This document shows, piece by piece, positions 50,449 to 60,715 of a stretch of 64,000 nucleotides of DNA. Numbering within the stretch: position 1 is the first letter of the stretch; each line of letters starts with the position of its first letter. This DNA comes from Enterobacterales bacterium (GTDB lineage Bacteria > Pseudomonadota > Gammaproteobacteria > Enterobacterales > Enterobacteriaceae), in NCBI GenBank assembly GCA_015654925.1, contig JAATFX010000051.1, positions 22,702-86,701 of the forward strand, in the 5' to 3' direction. The notes under the pieces were generated by a model. The model had not been told where the DNA came from. It was given only the letters and a program-made list of their open reading frames with translations, and searched no databases. The position numbers and the translations under genes were made by a program.

Positions 50449-51482
50449 CAGAATGAGAAACCTTGCTCATTGCGGCGCATATCGGCCTCGACCATCATTT
50501 TGCACAGGTCTTCCAGCGACGTCTTCGGCTCCCAGCCCAACACGTCCTTGGCTTTTTGCGCATTACCAATCAGCAATTCCACCTCGGACGGACGGAAAAA
50601 TTTTGGGTTAACCCGCACCAGGGTCTTGCCGGTATCGGTATCAATCCCCACTTCCTGCTCGTTTTTCCCTTCAAAGCGCAGGTTGAATCCCGCCGCTTTA
50701 AACGCCATGGCGACAAAATCGCGCACGGTTTCGGTGCGGTTGGTGGCCAGTACAAAAGTATCCGGCTCGTCAGCCTGCATCATGCGCCACATGCCTTCGA
50801 CATATTCCTTGGCAAAACCCCAGTCGCGCTTGGCATCCATATTACCCAGTTCCAGCACGTCCAGCTTGCCCAGCTTGATTTTAGCGACGGAATCGGTAAT
50901 TTTGCGGGTGACGAATTCCAGCCCGCGCAGCGGGGATTCGTGGTTGAACAGAATACCGCTGCAGCCGAAGATACCGTAGCTTTCGCGATAGTTAATGGTC
51001 ATCCAATGGGCATAAAGCTTGGCCACCCCGTAAGGGCTGCGCGGATAAAACGGCGTATCTTCCATCTGCGGGATGGCCTGGACTTTACCGAACATCTCGG
51101 AAGTCGACGCCTGGTAGAACCGGATTTTAGGGTTAACGATGCGGATGGCTTCGAGCAGGTTCACGGGACCGATGCCGGTAATCGCCGCGGTGGTGATCGG
51201 CTGTTCAAACGAGACGCCGACAAAGCTCTGGGCCGCCAGGTTGTATACCTCGGTGGCGCCCGATTGCTGGAGTAAACGGATGCTATTGGACAGATCGGTC
51301 AAATCATATTCAACCAGATGCAGATTCGGATTCTGGTCGACGCCAAGTTCCTTAAGGCGCCAAAAGTTAACCGAGCTGGTACGGCGATAGGTGCCATACA
51401 CGGTGTAGCCCTTTTCTAATAATAACGCCGTCAGGTAAGCGCCGTCTTGTCCGGTAATACCGGTAATTACTGCAGTTTTCAT
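50448..51482 (-). CDS. gmd: GDP-mannose 4,6-dehydratase
   Basis: The ATG at 51482 ([17 protein letters not shown]) has AGGA six bases upstream and gives 344 residues; the longer frame from 51497 is unsupported. Signatures: [21 protein letters not shown] for NADP, the catalytic region with [10 protein letters not shown] and [17 protein letters not shown] (Tyr and Lys), and the tetramer-type RRTSSVN loop. It turns GDP-D-mannose into GDP-4-keto-6-deoxy-D-mannose for Rmd. Confidence 0.95.
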   Translation of the reverse strand: MKTAVITGITGQDGAYLTALLLEKGYTVYGTYRRTSSVNFWRLKELGVDQNPNLHLVEYDLTDLSNSIRLLQQSGATEVYNLAAQSFVGVSFEQPITTAAITGIGPVNLLEAIRIVNPKIRFYQASTSEMFGKVQAIPQMEDTPFYPRSPYGVAKLYAHWMTINYRESYGIFGCSGILFNHESPLRGLEFVTRKITDSVAKIKLGKLDVLELGNMDAKRDWGFAKEYVEGMWRMMQADEPDTFVLATNRTETVRDFVAMAFKAAGFNLRFEGKNEQEVGIDTDTGKTLVRVNPKFFRPSEVELLIGNAQKAKDVLGWEPKTSLEDLCKMMVEADMRRNEQGFSF

Positions 51483-51513
51483 AACTATTCCTATCAATGC
51501 CTATCATCACTAT

Positions 51514-54051
51514 TTATTGCAACTTACTCAACGGTAGTTGCGCTAATAACTGTTGCGTACTTTCTTGCCAGGTTAGCCAAGGTATATTTTTCGAGTCCGG
51601 CACCGTACCGCCGGCGTTTAGTTCGAGCCAGTCCAGCACCGCTTTCTCCACGCTTTCCGGCGTTTCGCCCTGGAAGTAAAAGGCATGCTCGCCGGCGACT
51701 TCACGCAGCACCGGGATATCACGCGCGATTATCGGCAGCCCCTGCTGCGCCGCCTCGATGATCGGCAGGCCAAACCCTTCCGCCAGGGAAGCGACAATCA
51801 GCACCTGGGCGCGAGAATATATTTCGCTCAGAAAATCATCACCGATACCGCTAAGCCAGAATAATTTTTTATTAAGGGCGCTATGCCCTTCTATTTTAGC
51901 CGCTAACTCGTCAACACCCCATCCTTTTTTACCGACGATGACTAAAATGCAGTCGGTATCCTGCTGCCATAATTTGTCAAAGGCCGCCAGAACCTGGGCA
52001 TGTCCCTTGCGCGGTTCGACGGTGCTCACCATAAGGAAAACCGGGCCGCCGCTCATTTTATGCAGGATATAGTCCGCATTATCGGGCCTGCCGACGGACG
52101 GCGCGCTGGCATCAATGTCAGCCCCCAAATGGAAGTGGCCGATCTTAAGGTAAGGATTGGTATGGATATGGCCGGCATTGTCCTGGAGCCATTGTTCTAA
52201 TTCTTGCGCCACGCTATTGGAAATACACACCAGGCCATCGGTATGCTCGGCCAGCGATTTGATCCACAGCGGGAATGCGGCTCGTACGTTGGTATCCGTC
52301 CATTCGGGATGGAGTAAAGGAATGAGGTCATAAACAATATAATAAACCTGCGCCCCGGTTTTCCGGATGTGATCCAATTGGGTATTCAAATAGGGGAACA
52401 GATGGGCCGTCAGATCCAATCCCAGCAGAATGTCGCCTTTGGCAAATAGTACGGGCTCGTCATCACCATAATCCGCCCCATAGTTGTCTGCTACATAGCG
52501 ATTAGCATAATGGAATAACTGCCCCATTTGGCAATAAACCGCCCTGACGGAATACCCTTCATAACCTTGTTCAAGCAGGCAGGCCAATACGCTGCGCACC
52601 ACCCGCTGGATCCCGGTACGGGCATCGTGTTGCACCAACACCGAAATATCCACCAGCAGCTGCTTTTGATGGGTGCGATAGCTATTTTTGGCCAACGACC
52701 AGGCCGCGCCGAGCTTATCCAGATCGGATAAATCCGGTTGCGCGATATTTCTGATCTTTTTCACCGCCAGTCCTAGTGCGGTTTCCGGTAACAGCGTCGG
52801 TACGGAATCACGCTTCAGGCTGCGTTCAAACGCATCCACCGCCGTCTGGGCGCATTTATCCCATGAAAACAAGCTGGCCTGATGCTTGGCATTATCAAGC
52901 AGCTCCTGGCGGAAGGTTTCATCGGTCAGAGCTTTTTCCATCATTCGGGCCATATCCGTCACATTGTGCGGATCAAACATGGCGCCATCCCAGCCCATCA
53001 CTTCCGGCAGGCTGGTGGTATTGGACGCAATGGTGGCCGCACCGCAGCACATAGCCTCTAACGGCGGCAGGCCAAAGCCTTCGTGAATGGACGGGAAAAC
53101 AAAAAGCTTGCAAATATTATACAGTGCGACCAGATCTTCATCCGGAATAAAACCGGTAAAAGCGATCTCGGATTCTTGCAGCCCATGTTTCAAGGCAAGG
53201 CTTTTCAATCGGGCTTTATCATGAGGTTTGATTTGGCAAGCCAGCACCAAGGTATGTGCCGACCTAACTTCAGGAGACAGTAGCCCATAGGCATGGATCA
53301 AGGCTTCAATATTTTTCCGCTGCTCCAGCACGCCGATGGTCATAACGAATTCGCCGGTGATGCCATACGTTTTCAGCAGTCGTTTTTTTTCTTCCTCAAC
53401 GATACTGACAATCTTAAAATGGTCGTCCGTAGCCGAAGAGATATTGATCACTCTTTTATGAGCGATGTCCGTATGTACTTGCACTTCATTTGCAGCAGAA
53501 GCGGAAATAGCAAGGATACCATCCGCCATCTCAAGCTCACGCAATTTATTCAGATAAAACTTCCGATACTCGAGATCGCAAAGATAAACATCTTTATTTA
53601 GCAAAGGAATTAAATCATAAACAATCGAGAAATTGCGCGCCCCGTTTGCCTGCTTTAATATAGAAACAACAAAATCGTCGACATAACCTTCACTGAAACT
53701 CATGTTACAGATAATATCGGGATTAATATTGGCAATGGCCAAATCCCGGCATATTTTTGCAGTCTGATTTCTGGCGCGATTAGCAGGATCATAATAAGCG
53801 ATCGGCCCTTGTGCGGAAAAAACGAAAATCTGCTCCGGTGGGATCAGTCCGTTAAATTCCTGCTTTACCGCATTGGTGATATTATTCGGATAAAGGCCGT
53901 TCAATAACAGGCTGACTTTATGGCCAGCCGGGTTTCTAATTATAGCTTTTGCCAGAGATAATGAATAACGACCAATACCACGCAGTCTGCTTTCTGACTG
54001 GCAGCTTTGCATATCTAACAAAATGTGCAACTTCATCCCCTTACTTAGCAT
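51514..54051 (-). CDS. Two-domain GT4 glycosyltransferase (WbdA-like polymerising transferase)
   Basis: An 845-residue protein made of two complete GT-B transferases. Domain 1 (about 1-410) has RGIGRYSLSLAKAI, TIGVLEQRKNIEALI and EX7E EGFGLPPLEAM; domain 2 (about 455-845) has TGIQRVVRSVLACL, STVEPRKGHAQVL and EX7E EGFGLPIIEAA. Both catalytic motifs are intact. Size and architecture match WbdA of E. coli O8/O9/O9a, the enzyme that builds the repeat with two linkage types and works in a complex with WbdD. The first ATG is at 54051; MKLHIL at 54036 is an alternative. Position directly behind the WbdD-like gene fits. Confidence 0.88.
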   Translation of the reverse strand: MLSKGMKLHILLDMQSCQSESRLRGIGRYSLSLAKAIIRNPAGHKVSLLLNGLYPNNITNAVKQEFNGLIPPEQIFVFSAQGPIAYYDPANRARNQTAKICRDLAIANINPDIICNMSFSEGYVDDFVVSILKQANGARNFSIVYDLIPLLNKDVYLCDLEYRKFYLNKLRELEMADGILAISASAANEVQVHTDIAHKRVINISSATDDHFKIVSIVEEEKKRLLKTYGITGEFVMTIGVLEQRKNIEALIHAYGLLSPEVRSAHTLVLACQIKPHDKARLKSLALKHGLQESEIAFTGFIPDEDLVALYNICKLFVFPSIHEGFGLPPLEAMCCGAATIASNTTSLPEVMGWDGAMFDPHNVTDMARMMEKALTDETFRQELLDNAKHQASLFSWDKCAQTAVDAFERSLKRDSVPTLLPETALGLAVKKIRNIAQPDLSDLDKLGAAWSLAKNSYRTHQKQLLVDISVLVQHDARTGIQRVVRSVLACLLEQGYEGYSVRAVYCQMGQLFHYANRYVADNYGADYGDDEPVLFAKGDILLGLDLTAHLFPYLNTQLDHIRKTGAQVYYIVYDLIPLLHPEWTDTNVRAAFPLWIKSLAEHTDGLVCISNSVAQELEQWLQDNAGHIHTNPYLKIGHFHLGADIDASAPSVGRPDNADYILHKMSGGPVFLMVSTVEPRKGHAQVLAAFDKLWQQDTDCILVIVGKKGWGVDELAAKIEGHSALNKKLFWLSGIGDDFLSEIYSRAQVLIVASLAEGFGLPIIEAAQQGLPIIARDIPVLREVAGEHAFYFQGETPESVEKAVLDWLELNAGGTVPDSKNIPWLTWQESTQQLLAQLPLSKLQ

Positions 54052-54063
54052 TCTATAGAAATT

Positions 54064-56403
54064 TTACTTTTTTATTTTCAAGTAAATTTCTTCCACCAAA
54101 GGCGGCCGTTGGCTGTCATCATTATAAGAAATCAAAACTTCGTCATGGGACGAGTTTACGACTTCAGGTTCGTGTTGGGTTACAGGAAAACAACGCTGGT
54201 AAAACTTAAGGCTGAGATTATAAAGACCCGTCACCCGCAGCGTACGTAACACCGCGCGTTTGAGCGCCGGCCGGCGACGGATAAAGCCGCTAAGCCTGGT
54301 CAAAATATACCTAATCGTTTTTTTGCCGATCGGCTGGTTGACGGTGGTTTTGATTGGTTGCCCCACCTTGCGCCACCAGGCCGTCATCTTCCATGAACGG
54401 CTGTGTAACATGGCCTGGATATGCCGGTGCAACCGGTCATTTTCAGCCGCCATCCTGGCAAGTTCGCCGGCCAAACGGCTGTTTTCGCCGGCATAATGGG
54501 CAAGTTCACTCGCCAATCGGGTGCTTTCCGACGCCCAGTGGGCAAGCTCACCCGCCAGTTGGCCATTTTCGATTGCTGACTGGGACAGCGCATCCGCCAG
54601 TCGATCGTTTTCAGTTGCGGATTTGGCAAGCTCCTCGGCCAGCAAGCCATTTTCGGTGGCCGATTGGGCAAGCTCGCCCGCCAGCAGGCCATTTTCATTC
54701 GCCGACTGGGCAATATGGCCTTCCGCATCTTCAAGGCGGCGGGTTAGAACTTCATGTTGTAGCGGGTCAAAGGCGGCGGCGTTGTTTGCGCCGGCAGGTG
54801 GAAGCGGCGGAATACGCTGCTGTAGCGCCAAAAGCGCCTGTTCCAGCGACGTCACCCGCTGATCCACCCGCTGCTGGTCAAGATGCTGCTCCAATTCAAC
54901 CACGCGGCCCAGACAATTATTAACGCGAGTATGACAGTCATTCACCAAGGCATCGACCAGATGAATATGGGTCTGGTTGTGCATCATGACTTTTTCCTGC
55001 GCGCCAATCCACAGCTCGATGGCGCTCAGCGCGTTTGCCATACCGGGCAACGTACTTTTTTTCAGGAACAGCGCCTGCAGTAACGCAAAACTCCAATCCG
55101 CCGTGGGCTGCTGCCAAAAGGCGTAAAGCCAGTTGGCGTAGGGAGTTGGCAGATTAAAGGGGCTCAGGGCCGCCGGGCGCAAAAAACCGCCGCTAACCGA
55201 TTCCGGAATCACGATTTCATTGACCAGAATGGCAAATGATTGGAATAGATCTTCAGGCCAGACGCAGTCTTGTTTTAATGGGGTGATTGAACCGTAGTCA
55301 ATGATGCGCGCCTGTTGCCGATCGTCAACCATGATATTCCAGGTTCGGAGGTCGTCATGATACTGGCCATTTTGTTCCAGAATGACTAATTGCTCCAGTA
55401 CCTGGCCTAGCAGCGCGTCGGCATCGATAGGTTCGGCAAGCTTGATTTTATCCATCAGCAACTTGCCGGGAAAGCGCTCCATGACCAACCATCCATCCAC
55501 CTCATTGAGGCCGGAGGAAATAAGCCGCGGTGCGGGGAAACCCGCCGCCGGATTGCTCAGGAAGGCAATTTCATTTTCCAGCTCAGTGCGGTTGCGCGCG
55601 CTTTCGCGAGGCAGCAGATTCCCGGAGGTAGTAGAGAAATAATACAGTTTGCAAATTATTTCTGGACTGAAATAGTACCGGCGGCTGCCTTTATGGGCCA
55701 GGCCCGCTTCCGCATACGGATGCACGCTCCACCGGGTAAACGGCTGGCAATACTCGCCGAAAATAAGATGATCGTTGCTGATAAAATACATCGGTCGGGC
55801 GATAGCGGACAGATGGGTATCAAACGTGGCCAACTGATGATAAAAGCTGCATTGTTCGATCAATTCGCGGGGATCGCCGGGCTGCGAAGGCCCCCAATAA
55901 AGCGGCTCTTCTTTCAGGGCCAGTTCCACAATCAGCCCATGGACCGAATCGGCCAGATGTTGTATCCACGTTTTCACCTGGGCGAGGCCATGCTGATGAA
56001 CAATGTGGTGAAATACACTAAGGCCAATCGCCAAATCATATTGCCCGGCTTCAAGCTGTTCTATAACTTCTTCGATCCGGCCGATGGAAAAGCTGATGGA
56101 TAAATCCGGATGTTCGTGCGCCAACGCATTACAGACATCGATATTTTCCTGTAAAAAATCGATACCTTGCACCGAGGCGCCTTTGCTGGCCAGGCTCAGG
56201 CTGAAAAATCCTTGCGCGCAGCCCAAATCCAGTACGCGTAACGGACGGCCCAGTTCACGGGAGAGGGTATCGTAAACTTGGCCGATGACGTCTAACCGTT
56301 CATTGCAATCACGAGAAACATTGCCATCCCACTCCGGATGACCATAAATAGTTTGATAAACTTCAGGCAGTGCTGACACTAGATCTTGTAAGTTTATACT
56401 CAT
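54064..56403 (-). CDS. wbdD: WbdD-like O-polysaccharide chain terminator: methyltransferase-kinase with coiled-coil ruler
   Basis: A 779-residue protein in the domain order of E. coli WbdD. Residues about 40-200 are a SAM methyltransferase (VLDLGCAQGFFS, Asp59); residues about 250-460 a kinase with catalytic HDDLRTWN (His349, Asp351) and a DFG-like DYG at 369-371; then a long coiled coil, including seven 14-residue units at 565-662, and a C-terminal basic region. WbdD caps the non-reducing end by phosphorylation and methylation, which stops growth and marks the chain for Wzm-Wzt export; coiled-coil length acts as a ruler for chain length. Phospho-methyl versus simple methyl capping is inferred from the presence of both domains. 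Confidence 0.82.
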   Translation of the reverse strand: MSINLQDLVSALPEVYQTIYGHPEWDGNVSRDCNERLDVIGQVYDTLSRELGRPLRVLDLGCAQGFFSLSLASKGASVQGIDFLQENIDVCNALAHEHPDLSISFSIGRIEEVIEQLEAGQYDLAIGLSVFHHIVHQHGLAQVKTWIQHLADSVHGLIVELALKEEPLYWGPSQPGDPRELIEQCSFYHQLATFDTHLSAIARPMYFISNDHLIFGEYCQPFTRWSVHPYAEAGLAHKGSRRYYFSPEIICKLYYFSTTSGNLLPRESARNRTELENEIAFLSNPAAGFPAPRLISSGLNEVDGWLVMERFPGKLLMDKIKLAEPIDADALLGQVLEQLVILEQNGQYHDDLRTWNIMVDDRQQARIIDYGSITPLKQDCVWPEDLFQSFAILVNEIVIPESVSGGFLRPAALSPFNLPTPYANWLYAFWQQPTADWSFALLQALFLKKSTLPGMANALSAIELWIGAQEKVMMHNQTHIHLVDALVNDCHTRVNNCLGRVVELEQHLDQQRVDQRVTSLEQALLALQQRIPPLPPAGANNAAAFDPLQHEVLTRRLEDAEGHIAQSANENGLLAGELAQSATENGLLAEELAKSATENDRLADALSQSAIENGQLAGELAHWASESTRLASELAHYAGENSRLAGELARMAAENDRLHRHIQAMLHSRSWKMTAWWRKVGQPIKTTVNQPIGKKTIRYILTRLSGFIRRRPALKRAVLRTLRVTGLYNLSLKFYQRCFPVTQHEPEVVNSSHDEVLISYNDDSQRPPLVEEIYLKIKK
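54418..54711 (-). repeat. Seven tandem 42-bp repeats encoding the coiled-coil ruler
   Basis: On the minus strand from 54711 to 54418 seven 14-codon units follow each other, e.g. AQSANENGLLAGEL, AQSATENGLLAEEL, AKSATENDRLADAL. Units are diverged in sequence but keep GAAAA-rich ENG/END and LA..L positions in register. Fourteen residues equal two heptads, so gain or loss of a unit keeps the coil in phase. Confidence 0.9.
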
Positions 56404-56427
56404 GTCTTCTACTTACCTTTAATTGAA

Positions 56428-57717
56428 TTAATTATAGCTTTCAAATGTCGATTTTAAATCGATAACGCCCCAAAATTCCATCGCCTTGCTCACGTGTAGG
56501 ATAATGGAATCATAACGGCGGTCGAGGGGGGTCATTTCCGCGGGCGGGGCGCCGGCGGAAATACCAAATGACAACAAATAATCCCCTTGATTTAAATTGA
56601 CAGGGAAGCTGAATTTAAAAACTTTCACGTCGCCACGCCTGGCTGAGACATGTTCCTGGCCTCTGGACGTTAAGAATGAATTGGTGCCATAGAGGAAAAG
56701 GCCGTCTAAGGTTTTAATTAAAATGCCCGGCACCACATTGTCATAGTCGGCGTCGAATACAACCTTATAATAAAAATCCGTAATACTGTTACTTTCAATA
56801 CTGGACGGAAAGCTTTGCCCACCCACCTGGATATCATAGTCAATAATCTTGGCGCCGCCTTGCCCCCAGCGATATTCTTCCAGGCGGTATCCCGGGCGGG
56901 TATGAAAAATATCATCGTGATTTTCAAGGGAGACCGCGGTGCCGGCCAATGTCGCGCGTTCCGTTCCTGACCGCGCGCTTTCGTCAGACTTGCCGAACAA
57001 TTCATCCAGGTAACGGTTAGTCACGTCCCTGGAGGTGCCGTCCATGCCAATGGCGCCATTTTTCAGGAAGATGGCGCGGTCGCAGTGTTTGACAATATCG
57101 CCCGCGCTGTGCGACACCAGCAATAATGTGGTGCCTTGCTGCTTGAATTCAGCAATACGCGCGTAGCATTTCGCCTGGAATCGCGAGTCACCCACCGACA
57201 GGGCTTCATCGACAATCAAAATATCCGGACGCGAGGATGTCGCCACGGCGAACGCCAAACGCATTTGCATGCCGCTGGAGTAAATACGCACCTGTTGATC
57301 GATATAATCGCCAATATCGGCGAAACGTTCGATATCCGGCATTAACCGGGTGATCTCTTCCCGGCTGTACCCCATCATCAGGCCCGACATATACACATTT
57401 TGCCGGCCTGTGAAATCAGGGTGAAAACCCATGCCCAATTCCAGCAACGCGGCTACCCGGCCCTGGGTCTGGATGGTACCTTCGGTCGGCTGAGTGGTGC
57501 CGGTAAGTAATTTTAGCAGCGTGCTTTTGCCCGCGCCGTTTACCCCCACGATACCGACCGACTCGCCGGCTTTTATTTCAAAGGAGATATTTCTCAGCAC
57601 CCATTTTTTCGAATGCCGCTCCTGATTGCCAGGCATCAGTTTTTCCGCTATTCGTTGCCATTTGGAAGAATAGTATTTATAGGCTTTGCCAACATTACTT
57701 ACTGAAATACTTATCAT
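56428..57717 (-). CDS. wzt: O-polysaccharide ABC exporter ATPase with carbohydrate-binding domain
   Basis: A 429-residue Wzt. The ATPase part has Walker A GVNGAGKST (58-66), signature YSSGMQMRLAFA and Walker B ILIVDEALSVGD. From about residue 255 a beta-sandwich domain follows (GAKIIDYDIQVGGQSFPSSIES and onward), like the C-terminal domain of O8/O9a Wzt, which recognises the WbdD cap before export. The start overlaps the wzm stop by one base; wbdD follows 24 bases later. Cytoplasmic side of the inner membrane. Confidence 0.95.
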   Translation of the reverse strand: MISISVSNVGKAYKYYSSKWQRIAEKLMPGNQERHSKKWVLRNISFEIKAGESVGIVGVNGAGKSTLLKLLTGTTQPTEGTIQTQGRVAALLELGMGFHPDFTGRQNVYMSGLMMGYSREEITRLMPDIERFADIGDYIDQQVRIYSSGMQMRLAFAVATSSRPDILIVDEALSVGDSRFQAKCYARIAEFKQQGTTLLLVSHSAGDIVKHCDRAIFLKNGAIGMDGTSRDVTNRYLDELFGKSDESARSGTERATLAGTAVSLENHDDIFHTRPGYRLEEYRWGQGGAKIIDYDIQVGGQSFPSSIESNSITDFYYKVVFDADYDNVVPGILIKTLDGLFLYGTNSFLTSRGQEHVSARRGDVKVFKFSFPVNLNQGDYLLSFGISAGAPPAEMTPLDRRYDSIILHVSKAMEFWGVIDLKSTFESYN

Positions 57718-58514
57718 TATAATTCGTCCACAATATCAGCCGAATGCTTCTTGAACATCCTCCAACCCACGCCAAATAAAATAACGGCGGCGATGGTAAC
57801 CGGCAGGAGAGAGTTAAAATCAGGGCTCCGGTGATAGAGCAATATATTCTGATAACTGGCGACAATGGTTGCCATCGGGTTATATTTTAACGCATCGCTC
57901 GCCCAGTCAGGCAAGGTCTTGCTGACATAGACTATCGGCGTAAACCAGAACCAGAATTGCAGCAAAATACCGACGAATTGGCCAACATCGCGGACAAAGA
58001 CGTTCATCACCCCAAGCACCACGCCCAGGCCAACGGTAAATAGCATCTGAATAAACAATACCGGAATAATCGTGAAAAACACCCAGCCGGGGAAATTACC
58101 GGTAACGATGAGAAACACCATGAACAGCGAGAATATAATCAAAAAATTAATAAACGATGAACAGGCTACGATTATCGGCAGGCAAATCCGGGGGAAACTT
58201 AACTTTTTAAGAATATTGGCATTGGTCAGAAACACGTTAACCAGGCCATTGAGCGTTTCGGCGAATAATCCCCAGGTAAGCACCCCCGAGCACAGGTAGA
58301 TGCTGTACGCAAAAGGCGTATTCATATCCGGCAGGCGCGCCCGCATCAATTCCGAGAACACCAGCGTATATACGGCGATCATGGCAATGGGCTGCAGCAC
58401 CAGCCAGATGGCGCCTAAAAAGCTGCTTTGATAACGCGCCTGGAAGTCCCGTTTGATACTGTCGATGATAAAACCGCGATAACGGCTGATACCACTAAGC
58501 AAGGCATGTAACAT
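57717..58514 (-). CDS. wzm: O-polysaccharide ABC exporter permease
   Basis: A 265-residue ABC-2 type permease with about six membrane helices and the family start DFQARYQSSFLGAIWLVLQPIAM. It exports the complete lipid-linked chain across the inner membrane together with Wzt. A CHY-like Wzx/Wzy pair is absent, so the ABC-transporter route is the only one present here. The gene begins at ATG 58514, 164 bases after the manC copy upstream. Confidence 0.95.
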   Translation of the reverse strand: MLHALLSGISRYRGFIIDSIKRDFQARYQSSFLGAIWLVLQPIAMIAVYTLVFSELMRARLPDMNTPFAYSIYLCSGVLTWGLFAETLNGLVNVFLTNANILKKLSFPRICLPIIVACSSFINFLIIFSLFMVFLIVTGNFPGWVFFTIIPVLFIQMLFTVGLGVVLGVMNVFVRDVGQFVGILLQFWFWFTPIVYVSKTLPDWASDALKYNPMATIVASYQNILLYHRSPDFNSLLPVTIAAVILFGVGWRMFKKHSADIVDEL

Positions 58515-58677
58515 GTGCTATTCACCACCCAGAAGCTTCAGCATCGCAGCGGTTTGTTCCTGTATGAGCATAATTGGATTCCTTAAAATATGGCCGGCTG
58601 GATCGGGGCAAACTTTCGCCCCGTGAACCTTGGCAACCATTGGCTAAAACAGAGAGATTTGGCAATCCGGCGTCTGG

Positions 58678-60090
58678 CTAATTGCGGCCGTAATGGTCTT
58701 TGATACGAATGACGTCATCGTCGCCGAGATAGGACCCCGAACGCACCTCAAGCAATTCAAGCGTGATTTTGCCCGGATTTTCCAGCGTATGGACCGCGCC
58801 GATTGGAATAAAGGTGGATTGATTTTCCGTTAGCAGGAAGGTCTTGTCGGCAATGGTCACCTTGGCCGTACCGGCCAGGATAATCCAGTGCTCCGCGCGG
58901 TGATGATGCATCTGCACCGAAAAACTCGCGCCCGGTTTAACCGTGATGCGATTGACGTTAAAGCGGTTTTCCGCGACCACCAGATCGCACCGACCCCAGG
59001 GACGATACACTTCGCGATGCCGGCGATATTCGCTGCGCTGGTTGGCCTTAAGATATTCCACCACGCGCTTGACGTCCTGCACCTGGGATTTATCCACCAC
59101 CAGTACCGCGTCCTTGGTATTGACGATAACCAGATTTTCCACGCCAATCGCCGCCACCAGCTTTTCGTCGGTATTAATATAGCAGCCGCGCGTATCATGC
59201 AGGAAGATATCCCCGGTCAACGCATTGCCGTCTTGCTCTTTTTCATTAACTTCCCACAAAGCGGACCACGAACCCACATCGCTCCAACCCGCATCCAGGG
59301 GCACCACGACGCCGTGCCGGGTTTGTTCCATCACGGCATAATCGATGGATTCGTCCGGACAGGCGGTAAAACGCTCCTGATCCACGGTAATAAAATCACT
59401 GCCGCCAACATTATGATCCAGGGCCTTGCGGCAGGCATCAAGAATATCCGGGCGGAATTGCGCCAACTCTTCCAGGTAGCGTTTGGCGCGGAACATAAAC
59501 ATCCCGCTGTTCCAGTAATACTCGCCGCTCTCAATATATTTTTCCGCCACCACCTGGCTGGGTTTTTCGACAAAACATTTAACCCGGTAACCGGTAGTGC
59601 CATCACCGATGGGTTCACCGCGCTGAATGTAGCCATAACCGGTCTCGGGACCGGTGGGGACAATGCCGAAAGTGACCAGGCTATCTTTGCTGGCAAACGG
59701 AATGGCCGCCTCGATCGCCCGGTGAAACGCCGGAATATCGTTAATCACATGATCGGCGGCCAGGACCAGCAGTAGCGGATCGTCGCCGTTGGCGCTCGCA
59801 TTCAGCGCGGCAAGCGCTATCGCGGGCGCGGTGTTGCGGCCAATAGGCTCAAGGATAATATTATTGGACAGCTTATCAATTTCACGCAGCTGTTCCGCCA
59901 CCATAAACCGGTGTTCTTTGTTGCAAATCACGACAGGCTCGCGCACCTCGATACCTTTGAGACGCAACAGGGTTTCCTGTAGCATCGAGTTCACGCCGTG
60001 CAAGCGCAAAAATTGTTTCGGGTAAAGCTCCCTGGACATAGGCCATAATCTGCTGCCCGTGCCGCCTGCCATGATAACTGGAAGTAACAT
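58678..60090 (-). CDS. manC: Mannose-1-phosphate guanylyltransferase / mannose-6-phosphate isomerase (copy 2)
   Basis: A 470-residue bifunctional enzyme like the copy at 45775-47196: [20 protein letters not shown] at the start, [13 protein letters not shown] in the middle and [10 protein letters not shown] in the isomerase domain. The two copies agree over long stretches, with differences scattered through the whole length, so this is an older duplication or separate acquisition, not a recent assembly repeat. It is the first gene of the operon, 90 bases behind the JUMPstart element. Confidence 0.95.
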   Translation of the reverse strand: MLLPVIMAGGTGSRLWPMSRELYPKQFLRLHGVNSMLQETLLRLKGIEVREPVVICNKEHRFMVAEQLREIDKLSNNIILEPIGRNTAPAIALAALNASANGDDPLLLVLAADHVINDIPAFHRAIEAAIPFASKDSLVTFGIVPTGPETGYGYIQRGEPIGDGTTGYRVKCFVEKPSQVVAEKYIESGEYYWNSGMFMFRAKRYLEELAQFRPDILDACRKALDHNVGGSDFITVDQERFTACPDESIDYAVMEQTRHGVVVPLDAGWSDVGSWSALWEVNEKEQDGNALTGDIFLHDTRGCYINTDEKLVAAIGVENLVIVNTKDAVLVVDKSQVQDVKRVVEYLKANQRSEYRRHREVYRPWGRCDLVVAENRFNVNRITVKPGASFSVQMHHHRAEHWIILAGTAKVTIADKTFLLTENQSTFIPIGAVHTLENPGKITLELLEVRSGSYLGDDDVIRIKDHYGRN

Positions 60091-60180
60091 TCCTGTTCCT
60101 TAAATCACATCTGTCTGGTTATGCGCACTATTATAAAACAAAGGGTTATGCGCTAGATGCATCAACGAAATAAAAAATTG

Positions 60181-60219
60181 GCACGCTACCGCCCTTGGCT
60201 CGCAGCTACCAATTCACTG
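60181..60219 (-). promoter_or_regulatory. JUMPstart / ops element of the O-polysaccharide operon
   Basis: The minus strand reads CAGTGAATTGGTAGCTGCGA then GCCAAGGGCGGTAGCGTGC, matching the 39-bp JUMPstart consensus almost base for base; the ops core GGCGGTAGCGTG lies at 60193-60182. RfaH loads on RNA polymerase paused here and lets it read through long cell-surface operons. It sits 91 bases before manC. The rest of the 60091-60715 gap holds the operon promoter, a small hairpin CCTCG...CGAGG near 60,222-60,236, and no gene that I can see. Confidence 0.92.
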
Positions 60220-60715
60220 ACCTCGTGAAACCGAGGCATAAACCACCGATTCCGGCATTCATCGCCGCTTGGCCGATAGTGTTACCGTTGCGGGGAAACC
60301 TGGGTGCTTATCAAGCCTGAGTCCCCTTCGCCGGCAACAAAATTTAGCGTCTCATGCTACCATCACTGTAAGTGCTTTTCTTCAAGATAATGCGCCATGT
60401 CTTGATTCCAATCCTTGCGCCAGGCTTAAAGATTGCGAGATCCCTGGCCCTGCCGATGGGTAGTATCGGCATTACCTGCGCCCACTCCATTTTTTTCGCC
60501 AACAATCGCCGCTAAAACCCGCAATATTATCATAGAGAACCTCGGTGGGTGAGCCATTGCGGCAAATCAGGGGGGTAAACTAGCCTTCCGTTGGCTATGC
60601 AGATAATCTGAAAAGCGAACTATTGCTTAAAGAGGCATCTTTTAACCAACATTAATTATTCGCGCCGCATTCGTAGGTGATAAAATAAACGATTGGCAAT
60701 CGGAGGAATCGCATT

